Shown: in pieces, positions 41,424-47,979 of the stretch
Layout of the letters: the number at the start of each line of letters is the position of its first letter
Numbering within the stretch: the stretch's first letter is position 1
DNA from: Nitrososphaerota archaeon
Lineage (GTDB): Archaea > Thermoproteota > Nitrososphaeria > Nitrososphaerales > Nitrosopumilaceae
Assembly (NCBI GenBank): GCA_028867675.1
Contig: JAGWGA010000004.1
Coordinates: forward strand, 1-64,000
DNA: 64,000 nucleotides
Direction: 5' to 3'
Program-made: the position numbers and the translations under genes
Notes under the pieces: generated by a model
The model's input: only the letters and a program-made list of their open reading frames with translations
Told to the model about the DNA's origin: nothing
Database searches by the model: none

Positions 41424-41870
41424 CTAGTGAACAATTGTAACGGGGCAAGTAGCATGCTCTGAGACATGTCTTGCTGTACTTCCAAGTCTTTTCAATGATG
41501 AAATACCAGTAAGCTTTCTGCTACCCATTACAATTAGATCAATTTTTGATCTTTTTGCCTCTTTTAGAATCGCATCTGATACATCATCGTGAACAATTTT
41601 GTAAAATGCTTTTGCCCCTTCTTCTCTACATTTTTCAGTAATTTTTTTAATTTCTTTTTCACCTTGTTCCGTAAGTGCCTGTACAACTCGTTGATAATTC
41701 ATAACAGCAGTCCCTGAAAAAACAGAGTCACTTATGGGATAATAAACTGGAATTACCATTAACAGTTTAAGATCAGCATTAAAATTTCGTGCAAGATCTT
41801 TTGCCAAGTCTAATGCTTTCTTGGATAACGGTGAGCCATCATATGGAACCAGTATATTTTTAATCAACAA
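41424..41870 (-). CDS. Universal stress protein
   Basis: 148-aa Usp domain with NILVPYDGSPLSKKALDLAK and the ATP-binding signature VMGSRKLTGISSLKRLGSTARHV. The middle (YYPISDSVFSGTAVMNYQRV) differs from the other Usp proteins here. It is the last gene of a three-gene operon (zinc protein, helical protein, Usp), the gap to the upstream gene being zero. Confidence 0.87.
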   Translation of the reverse strand: MLIKNILVPYDGSPLSKKALDLAKDLARNFNADLKLLMVIPVYYPISDSVFSGTAVMNYQRVVQALTEQGEKEIKKITEKCREEGAKAFYKIVHDDVSDAILKEAKRSKIDLIVMGSRKLTGISSLKRLGSTARHVSEHATCPVTIVH

Positions 41871-42140
41871 TTAGAACAGTTCCTTTACTTTACTTTTGTA
41901 TGCTTCAACGATTGTTCCAAATTCTGCAAAATCACTTTGAGACGGACTTTGCATTCTCATGGCAAGTTGAGAGATAAAGACAGTCAGTGCATTTCCGACC
42001 ATCATGTTAAAAGTCAACTCAGATAGATCTCGAACTGCAGGAAATGCCACTTTAAGAAATGGCAAGTATGCTTTGGTTTGATTTAGCATAAGTTCCATAT
42101 TATTCTCAATTGCCATTTTGACGTCATGTGAGATTGTCAT
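41871..42140 (-). CDS. Small helical protein in USP operon, 89 aa
   Basis: All-helical, beginning MTISHDVKMAIENNMELMLN and rich in Met and Phe; no TM segment is clear. It is directly followed by the Usp gene and preceded by a 1-bp gap to a zinc-motif protein, so all three share a promoter with the palindrome at 42407-42426. Function unknown. Confidence 0.6.
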   Translation of the reverse strand: MTISHDVKMAIENNMELMLNQTKAYLPFLKVAFPAVRDLSELTFNMMVGNALTVFISQLAMRMQSPSQSDFAEFGTIVEAYKSKVKELF

Positions 42141-42141
42141 T

Positions 42142-42360
42142 CTAATTCACCGAGACTACATAAGGGTCTGATTTATAGTGTCTTGAGCATAAAAATACCA
42201 TATTTCCGTTCAACACCTTGGCTGTAATTGAAATTCCATTTAGTTCTTTCTTACATACATGACAGGTGAGTGGTTTGACATCGGATTTTATCAATTTCTT
42301 TTGTGGTCTCACAAACAAATCCTGAGCTATGAAGACGTCTGCCATAGCCATAAAATGCAT
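42142..42360 (-). CDS. Small zinc-motif protein, 72 aa
   Basis: CHVCKKELNG provides one knuckle and LCSRHYKSD a second Cys/His pair, a treble-clef-like site in a 72-aa protein. It is the first gene of an operon with a small helical protein and a Usp, transcribed away from a divergent CBS gene; the shared intergenic region carries a 20-bp palindrome. Confidence 0.6.
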   Translation of the reverse strand: MHFMAMADVFIAQDLFVRPQKKLIKSDVKPLTCHVCKKELNGISITAKVLNGNMVFLCSRHYKSDPYVVSVN

Positions 42361-42406
42361 TTTTAATTTATTAAACTGATCTACATTATCAGGAATGATT
42401 TTCAGT

Positions 42407-42426
42407 GATTATCACATGTGATAATC
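42407..42426. promoter_or_regulatory. 20-bp perfect palindrome, double TGATWATCA operator
   Basis: GATTATCACATGTGATAATC is fully symmetric and consists of two back-to-back copies of the island motif (TGATTATCA at 42406-42414 and TGATAATCC at 42419-42427). It lies between divergent promoters: the rightward TATA-like CTTTATAC begins at 42437, and the leftward start codon is 46 bp away. A regulator dimer pair could control both operons. Confidence 0.65.
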
Positions 42427-42465
42427 CTGGTAGAAACTTTATACCAAATCAAACAATTTTTTCAT

Positions 42466-42915
42466 ATGACTATTGCACGTGAGATAATGTCGAAAAAGAT
42501 AGTTACAATTGAATCAAGTGTATCAGTTGCAGAGATTGCCAAAATTATGGAAAAAAATAGGGTAAGCAGCGTAATCATAACAAAAGATCAAAAACCATTT
42601 GGAATAGTAAGCGAAAGAGATCTTGTCTCAAAAATCATAGCATCAAACAAGAAACCATCCGAAGTGAAGGTATTAGATATCATGTCATCTCCCCTTGTTG
42701 CAGTAAGTCCACTTACACCTGCTGATGAAATTGCAGAAAAAATGTTAGACAAAAAAATTAGAAGAGTTATAGTAATGGACATGGACCAGCCATCAGGAAT
42801 TATAACTGTAACAGATTTTGTCAAACACCTACATGGCCTACTTGCCGATAATGAAAAGTACAAGCAAGGTCTATATCAACAACTAATAGAAGATTGGGAA
42901 CATTGGATGTCGTAG
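42466..42915 (+). CDS. Two-CBS-domain protein, 149 aa
   Basis: One Bateman module: AREIMSKKIVTIESSVSVAE...PFGIVSERDLVSKI and VLDIMSSPLVAVSPLTPADE...PSGIITVTDFVKHL. ATG at 42466 sits about 26 bp after the TATA box, so the transcript is leaderless; longer frames would run through the operator palindrome. A short tryptophan-containing C-tail (EDWEHWMS) could contact a partner. Adenine-nucleotide sensing is expected. Confidence 0.83.
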   Translation: MTIAREIMSKKIVTIESSVSVAEIAKIMEKNRVSSVIITKDQKPFGIVSERDLVSKIIASNKKPSEVKVLDIMSSPLVAVSPLTPADEIAEKMLDKKIRRVIVMDMDQPSGIITVTDFVKHLHGLLADNEKYKQGLYQQLIEDWEHWMS

Positions 42916-42973
42916 GTTTTTCGATAAGATTTAACGTCAATTGTTTATTTTGAGGCTTTAACACTTGCATGAA

Positions 42974-42983
42974 TTATCGATAA
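42974..42983. promoter_or_regulatory. Palindrome TTATCGATAA upstream of the MgtC-like gene
   Basis: A perfect 10-bp palindrome about 50 bp upstream of the start, related to the ATTATC/GATAAT half-sites of the island motif. Possibly a variant operator. Confidence 0.35.
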
Positions 42984-43032
42984 CTAATGTGACGGAAATA
43001 ACGTTTACATCATTGGACGTTCTAATCAAACC

Positions 43033-43479
43033 ATGAATTTTGATCATGTTCTTACTACCGGCAATACCGAGATTATAGTACGTTTGTTAATTGCAACGGG
43101 TCTTGGTGCAATAGTAGGATTAGAAAGACAATTAAAAAAAAGACCGGCTGGTCTTCGAACGCATATGCTAGTTTCTCTTGGAGCCGCAATTTTTACTACC
43201 ATTGGACTTTCACTTGAGCCGAACACATCAAGAATAGCTGAGGCAATTGTAGCAGGTATCGGATTTCTTGGAGCAGGCGTAATAATTGCACAGGGTGGTA
43301 AAGTACGCGGAGTGACCAGTGCTGCAACGTTATGGGCAGTTGCAGGTTTGGGTTTGGTTGTAGGAGTAGGAGAATACATACTTGCAGTAATTATTACAGC
43401 TATAATTTTTGGAACATTGCTAATTGACAGGATAAAAACATTCTCAGAAGGTGGAACATATGAAGAAGACAGAGATTAA
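43033..43479 (+). CDS. MgtC/SapB family membrane protein
   Basis: Four TM helices with the family hallmarks IATGLGAIVGLERQLKKRPAG, RTHMLVSLGAAIFTTIG and GIGFLGAGVIIAQGGKVRG, then TSAATLWAVAGLGLVVG. The 148-aa length is the MgtC core without the C-terminal ACT-like domain of bacterial virulence MgtC. MgtC proteins affect Mg2+ homeostasis and F-type ATPase in bacteria; the archaeal role is unknown but fits with the non-canonical NRAMP in this island. Confidence 0.85.
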   Translation: MNFDHVLTTGNTEIIVRLLIATGLGAIVGLERQLKKRPAGLRTHMLVSLGAAIFTTIGLSLEPNTSRIAEAIVAGIGFLGAGVIIAQGGKVRGVTSAATLWAVAGLGLVVGVGEYILAVIITAIIFGTLLIDRIKTFSEGGTYEEDRD

Positions 43480-43518
43480 ACCACGCCAATTATGAGAAAA
43501 TTTTACAGGTACCACCAA

Positions 43519-43527
43519 TGATAACAA
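43519..43527. promoter_or_regulatory. TGATWATCA-like site (two-CBS gene)
   Basis: TGATAACAA shares the TGATAA half of the motif, 19 bp before the ATG at 43546 and about 40 bp before the alternative TTG at 43567. Confidence 0.3.
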
Positions 43528-43545
43528 GATGTCAAGTTTTTATGT

Positions 43546-44010
43546 ATGATTTTTGTACTGGATGTATTGGATAAGTTTTCTGCAAAAGACATAATGAAGC
43601 ATCAGGTTGTCACTGTTGATTCTTCCATGTCGGTTATGGATACAGCAAAAATAATGGACGATGCGGGAATTGGTTGCGTTATAGTAATTGAAAATAACAT
43701 AGCAGTTGGAATAGTAACTGAGCGCGATTTTGTCAAAAGAGTAGCAGCTCGTGGAATTCCGTTCACTACTCCAATCAAACAAGTAATGTCTGCGCCATTA
43801 ATCGTAGTAAACCCTGAAGAAAATATTTGGGAAGTGGCAGAACTTATGAAACAAAGAAGAATTCACAAAGTCCCCATAGTTCATCAAAATCTCCTAGTTG
43901 GGATAGTTACAACATCTGATCTTACAAGAATATGCAGTGTCGGTTCAGATTCTGAAATGCGAAGGATAACAGATCAGATCATTTTAAGAATGAAACCTGC
44001 GGACAAGTAA
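43546..44010 (+). CDS. Two-CBS-domain protein, 154 aa
   Basis: One Bateman module with AKDIMKHQVVTVDSSMSVMD...VGIVTERDFVKRV and IKQVMSAPLIVVNPEENIWE...VGIVTTSDLTRIC. A TTTTTATG tract could be a TATA box that would make the TTG at 43567 the leaderless start, giving 147 aa; the ATG at 43546 is listed. Cytosolic nucleotide sensor; partner unknown. Confidence 0.82.
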   Translation: MIFVLDVLDKFSAKDIMKHQVVTVDSSMSVMDTAKIMDDAGIGCVIVIENNIAVGIVTERDFVKRVAARGIPFTTPIKQVMSAPLIVVNPEENIWEVAELMKQRRIHKVPIVHQNLLVGIVTTSDLTRICSVGSDSEMRRITDQIILRMKPADK

Positions 44011-44042
44011 CATATTCTTACAAATATTTCAACACAATAAAA

Positions 44043-44903
44043 CTAACTTGATGCAATTGCCCTAACAATATCAGTCTTTGTCACTATGCCCACCAAGAGT
44101 TTCCCCTTGACTACAGGCAATCCACTTATTCCATGTCTTATCATCAAAAGTGAAACGTTGGATACGTCATCAGATACATCAACAGTGATTGGATTTGCAG
44201 TCATAATATCAGCTGCAATGAAGGTTAAAAGATAACTTAGTTGATTAGCACGATATTCGTTTGGATTTGCGGTCAAACGATAGTTTTCCACTTCAGAAGG
44301 ATCACCAAACTGCTTTAACCAAAGAGGCATCTTGGCAGGTATGAAATCTCGATGCGTTATAATGCCAACAGGTTGCCTGCTTCTTTCTACAACAACCCTG
44401 GAAATTTTATTATTGACAAGTACACTTTCGACATATAGTAGCGAGTCTGCAGGTTTTACAGTAATTACATTTTTTGTCATAATTTTAGATACGGGGAGTA
44501 ATCCAGTGGCTTGTGTTAAAAACACTGATGCCAAATCAGTTTTTGTGATAATTCCAGATAGAGTTTTGTCTTTTTTTAGTACAATTACTGAGCTTATTTT
44601 ATTTTCAAGCATTATTTTAGCACAGTCGTATAATGTAGATCCCTCTTGGGTGGTAACAAGATCTTTAGACATTACATCAGATACACGTGATGATTCGAGT
44701 GGTTTTGCATCTATTCTATAAATGGATTTTACAAGGTCTTTTTCAGTAAGTATCCCTATCGGTTTTTCTTTTTCTGATACAATCAACCTGCTTATTCTGT
44801 GTTTTAATAAAATCGCTCTTGCTTCCAAAAGACTAGTCCTAGGAGTAACAACAACAGTCTTTTTTATTATTTGACTAATACTGTCATTTTTTAATTTCAA
44901 CAT
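44043..44903 (-). CDS. Four-CBS-domain protein, 286 aa
   Basis: Paralogue of the protein at 29795-30649, with CBS ends GILTEKDLVKSI, GIITKTDLASVF, GIITHRDFIPAK and GIVTKTDIVRAI. A linker of about 45 residues (PLWLKQFGDPSEVENYRL, YLLTFIAADIM) separates the second module. It diverges from the CBS-zinc finger gene; the gap holds TGATAATAA at 44952-44960. Confidence 0.83.
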   Translation of the reverse strand: MLKLKNDSISQIIKKTVVVTPRTSLLEARAILLKHRISRLIVSEKEKPIGILTEKDLVKSIYRIDAKPLESSRVSDVMSKDLVTTQEGSTLYDCAKIMLENKISSVIVLKKDKTLSGIITKTDLASVFLTQATGLLPVSKIMTKNVITVKPADSLLYVESVLVNNKISRVVVERSRQPVGIITHRDFIPAKMPLWLKQFGDPSEVENYRLTANPNEYRANQLSYLLTFIAADIMTANPITVDVSDDVSNVSLLMIRHGISGLPVVKGKLLVGIVTKTDIVRAIASS

Positions 44904-44951
44904 ACGTTCTATCTTAGTGGTAGATTATAGGCTTTTTACAAATCTCATTTT

Positions 44952-44960
44952 TGATAATAA
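44952..44960. promoter_or_regulatory. TGATWATCA-like site between divergent CBS genes
   Basis: TGATAATAA, one mismatch from the consensus, placed 49 bp from the leftward start and just before a possible rightward TATA (CATATTTATT). Confidence 0.4.
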
Positions 44961-45044
44961 GTTTCCATATATGGAATCATATTTATTCAATCACGTTTGG
45001 AAATTAGCTATCAAGTTAAATCTCAATCTTTGTTACAACAATCC

Positions 45045-45557
45045 ATGATACCAGATCTGCTAAATGAACCAGTCTCCAAGTTTACAAATAAAAAAATGAC
45101 TACAGTTGCAAGCGATCTTACTATTCAAGATGCTGCAAGAGCAATGACAGAATCAAAGGTAGATAGCATATTAGTTTTTAAAAAAAACCAGATAATAGGC
45201 ATGGTAACAGAAAAGGACATTTTACATGACATAGTAGCAAAGGGATTAGACCCATCCAAGACAACTCTTGGAGAAATTGCAAAGAGTCCTCTCATCACCA
45301 TAAAAAAGACTGCACCAGTAAAAGATGCTTTAGAAATAATGAAAAAGTATGACATTAGAAGACTAGTAGTAGTAGATAAACGACCAATTGGCCTTATTAC
45401 TCAAAAGATGGTATGTGGAAATCTTACCGAAAACCAAATTGTACTGCCAGAACTTGAAATTCCAGACAAAACATCATGCCCATATTGTTCTGAGAATTTT
45501 GAGAACAATAAGAAATTAGGCGTACATATCTACAAGATTCACATCAAATCCAAATGA
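45045..45557 (+). CDS. Two-CBS protein with C-terminal C2H2 zinc finger
   Basis: The Bateman module covers about residues 12-125 (FTNKKMTTVASDLTIQDAAR, GMVTEKDILHDIV, GEIAKSPLITIKKTAP, IGLITQKMVC). The last 30 residues, CPYCSENFENNKKLGVHIYK plus IH, form a classic C2H2 finger with Phe and Leu core positions. Nucleotide sensing fused to a DNA- or RNA-binding finger suggests a ligand-controlled regulator. ATG at 45045 is listed; a TTG at 44997 would add 16 residues. Confidence 0.78.
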   Translation: MIPDLLNEPVSKFTNKKMTTVASDLTIQDAARAMTESKVDSILVFKKNQIIGMVTEKDILHDIVAKGLDPSKTTLGEIAKSPLITIKKTAPVKDALEIMKKYDIRRLVVVDKRPIGLITQKMVCGNLTENQIVLPELEIPDKTSCPYCSENFENNKKLGVHIYKIHIKSK

Positions 45558-45612
45558 AAGGATGATTTAATTTAATATAATCATATAACAGGCGTTGCAT
45601 TATATTCAAAAC

Positions 45613-46191
45613 ATGGACATTAAACGACAACCTCATCCAATAAAACAAGAGCCTACACGAAGTATAAGCTACAGACTTCCAGAGCACATTATTGAGGAAT
45701 TAGAAATAGAATCTCAGCAAAAGGAGATATCACAAAATGTTTTGGTTAAACAAATTTTAGAAAAATACATCGTGTGGGATAGATTTGCAAAGAAGATGGG
45801 CATGATTCCAGTTCCCAAAGAGATTCTCAAAATATTAGGTGAGAAGATGGATGGTGCTACAATAAATGAGATAATACGAGAAATGACTCCAGTGATAAAA
45901 GACTGGATAATATTCAAGAAGGGTGGATATGATTTGAAAAAATCAATAGAATCGATGGAGGAATACATGAGGGCTTCTAGTATGACATCAGATCATAGAG
46001 TCGAAGGAGATGTTCATCATTTTGTAATTCAACACAATCTTGGAATACGTTGGTCGCTTTTTACTGAACTTTTATTAAAACAAATCTTTCACGAGTTTCT
46101 GCCAAATCTTGTTATGAAATCCCGTACTACGGCAAATACCGTAGTTGCAAGTATTGCATTAGGTTCAGATTTTAACGAACATTCAAGATAG
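45613..46191 (+). CDS. Ribbon-helix-helix-like protein with C-terminal domain, 192 aa
   Basis: The segment TRSISYRLPEHIIEELEIES then QNVLVKQILEKYI looks like a ribbon-helix-helix DNA-binding unit (strand plus two helices). The rest is an alpha/beta domain (IPVPKEILKILGEKMDGATI, RVEGDVHHFVIQHNLGIRWS) like those of archaeal sensory regulators with a conserved His-containing strand. It is a candidate regulator for the surrounding genes. ATG at 45613 is preferred to the TTG at 45595. Confidence 0.62.
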   Translation: MDIKRQPHPIKQEPTRSISYRLPEHIIEELEIESQQKEISQNVLVKQILEKYIVWDRFAKKMGMIPVPKEILKILGEKMDGATINEIIREMTPVIKDWIIFKKGGYDLKKSIESMEEYMRASSMTSDHRVEGDVHHFVIQHNLGIRWSLFTELLLKQIFHEFLPNLVMKSRTTANTVVASIALGSDFNEHSR

Positions 46192-46226
46192 AATATTTTG
46201 AAAATAAAATATTTGTAAAAATTATT

Positions 46227-46979
46227 CTAACTTACGGTTACCACACCAATTCGCCATGGGTGGATTGTACAATAGTAATGATATACGCCTGGCTTGTCAA
46301 ATTTGTAGGAAAATGTATCTCCAGTATTTAACAATCCGCTGTTAAATGATGATATAATATTTCCCTGAGAATCAATACTTTGAATATCATGTTTAAGACT
46401 GTCTTGATTTTGCCAAGTAACAGTAGTTCCAGGAATTACCTCTAAGTTAAGAGGCAAATAGAAACCATTACTTGCGGTAGCAGAGTTTCCGTTTGGAATA
46501 ATGATTTTAGCATTATTTGAAACATTGATTGTCGGAATCGGATCATTTCCAATTAAAAGATAATTCATAACAAACTTTTTGTTGGCATCTTGCATGTTAG
46601 CAGTTACCTTCCACATGGAACCACTTCCAGTGGCAAAGAGTCGAGTTCCATCAAAAGATACTGCAAATACATCATTAGAAACTGTTTGTGCAGGACCTGC
46701 TCCATGGAATGAGCCATCATTGTTATATGTGAAATTCCATTGTGTACCAGTAAATCGCGCCACTATTAGACCATCAATTCCCTTGACAAGAATTGCCCCT
46801 TTGTCAATAGTAGAAGCATCAGTGATAGAAAGGTGCATGCTAGATGTATCAAGGGATGGATTGTCAGCATTGACTACAGCAGCTCCGCTGCCTTTTATTT
46901 GATAAGTCGAGTCGGCATAAGCTAGACCAGAGGATATGACCACTAGACTCAAAATCAATCCCAAGACAATAGCCTTCAT
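46227..46979 (-). CDS. Secreted protein with C-terminal cupredoxin domain lacking axial Met
   Basis: Signal peptide (residues about 2-22), a beta-rich N-terminal domain (STYQIKGSGAAVVNADNPSL, FAVSFDGTRLFATGSGSMWK), then a cupredoxin-like domain. Ligand His is in SLKHDIQSID, and Cys237 and His240 are in YYCTIHPWRIG; the position that carries Met in the cupredoxin at 28358-29020 is Arg243. A type 1 copper site without axial Met, or loss of function, follows. An exact TGATAATCA is 56 bp upstream. Confidence 0.8.
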   Translation of the reverse strand: MKAIVLGLILSLVVISSGLAYADSTYQIKGSGAAVVNADNPSLDTSSMHLSITDASTIDKGAILVKGIDGLIVARFTGTQWNFTYNNDGSFHGAGPAQTVSNDVFAVSFDGTRLFATGSGSMWKVTANMQDANKKFVMNYLLIGNDPIPTINVSNNAKIIIPNGNSATASNGFYLPLNLEVIPGTTVTWQNQDSLKHDIQSIDSQGNIISSFNSGLLNTGDTFSYKFDKPGVYHYYCTIHPWRIGVVTVS

Positions 46980-47034
46980 TTTCAGATCATATTGGCATGT
47001 ACCCTATATAATTAACATATCCATTATTCAAGCA

Positions 47035-47057
47035 TGATAATCACTTTTTGATAATAA
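47035..47057. promoter_or_regulatory. Tandem TGATWATCA sites between cupredoxin and cyclase genes
   Basis: Exact TGATAATCA (47035-47043) and TGATAATAA (47049-47057), 14 bp apart centre to centre, in the divergent region. The exact copy is centred about 31 bp upstream of the leftward TATA-like CTATATAAT. Confidence 0.55.
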
Positions 47058-47097
47058 TACACAATTCTAAAAAAGAACAACCAAGTGACGTTAAACA

Positions 47098-47976
47098 ATG
47101 GTTTCATTTCCCTATGATGTAACAGAAGACAGAGTACGATTTCAAAAATCAGTAATTGATGGTGATATGGGGTATTATGATACGGTTACAAGAAAATTCA
47201 TACCGCAGGAGACTTTGGATTCACTTCTTGAAAACATAATTCCTCAAAAAGATCATTTGATCGCCGATAACGATCCCCGGTTATCCCAGTCATTGAACAG
47301 AATTAGAAGAAACTTGTCAATATACCAAAGAAATCCAAGTGATTCGTATGCTCAGATATTTCTCAAGTATCTATCAAACAGATATCTTGGTTCAATACGT
47401 GAACAAAAAATAGATGCTGCCATACTGTTTGTTGACGTAGTTGGTTCTACCAAACTTTCAGCGCAACTATCAGCATCAGAATTGTCATCACTGATCAGAG
47501 TATTTTCTCAAGAGATGTCAATTGTAATTTCAAGACATGGAGGATTTGTTCTAAAATATGCAGGAGATGCAGTAATTGCATATTTTCCTGCAACAACTGA
47601 GTTTGGAAATGCGACTGAGAATGCAATAAGATGTGGAAAATCCATGAACTTGATCATATCCCAATCAGTAAACTTTGCTTTTCAAGACTTTGCATTACCA
47701 CCAATTCAAGTTCGAATCTCAATTGATTTTGGAAATAACGAGATCGTATTTTTGGGTCCAGAACCTGATTTAATTGGCCACACTATCACTATTACTTCAA
47801 AAATGATAAGACTTGCAAAACCTGGTCATATGGTAATAGGAGAGAATGCATACAAGCAATTGACAGGACAATATACATCAAATTTCATTCCTGCAGGTAA
47901 TGACATCATTTGGGATTATACTGACCCTGAAACAGGAAAGATATATCCCATTTACTTTACAAGAGAAGGTACATAA
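47098..47976 (+). CDS. Class III adenylate/guanylate cyclase-like protein
   Basis: The catalytic domain is at about residues 104-255, with metal ligands Asp113 (FVDVVGST) and Asp157 (YAGDAVI) and purine-selecting Lys153 and Asp224. The transition-state Asn and Arg are replaced by Thr231 and Lys235. The N-terminal 100 residues (TRKFIPQETLDSLLENIIPQ) are an unknown helical domain. It is separated by only 3 bp from a KaiC-like ATPase gene, and the pair shares a divergent, motif-bearing promoter region with a cupredoxin gene. Confidence 0.8.
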   Translation: MVSFPYDVTEDRVRFQKSVIDGDMGYYDTVTRKFIPQETLDSLLENIIPQKDHLIADNDPRLSQSLNRIRRNLSIYQRNPSDSYAQIFLKYLSNRYLGSIREQKIDAAILFVDVVGSTKLSAQLSASELSSLIRVFSQEMSIVISRHGGFVLKYAGDAVIAYFPATTEFGNATENAIRCGKSMNLIISQSVNFAFQDFALPPIQVRISIDFGNNEIVFLGPEPDLIGHTITITSKMIRLAKPGHMVIGENAYKQLTGQYTSNFIPAGNDIIWDYTDPETGKIYPIYFTREGT

Positions 47977-47979
47977 CAA

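Noticed and set aside
42418..42465. Upstream extension of the two-CBS protein
   Set aside because: The extension would be translated from within the operator palindrome and TATA box; the ATG at 42466 fits the promoter spacing.
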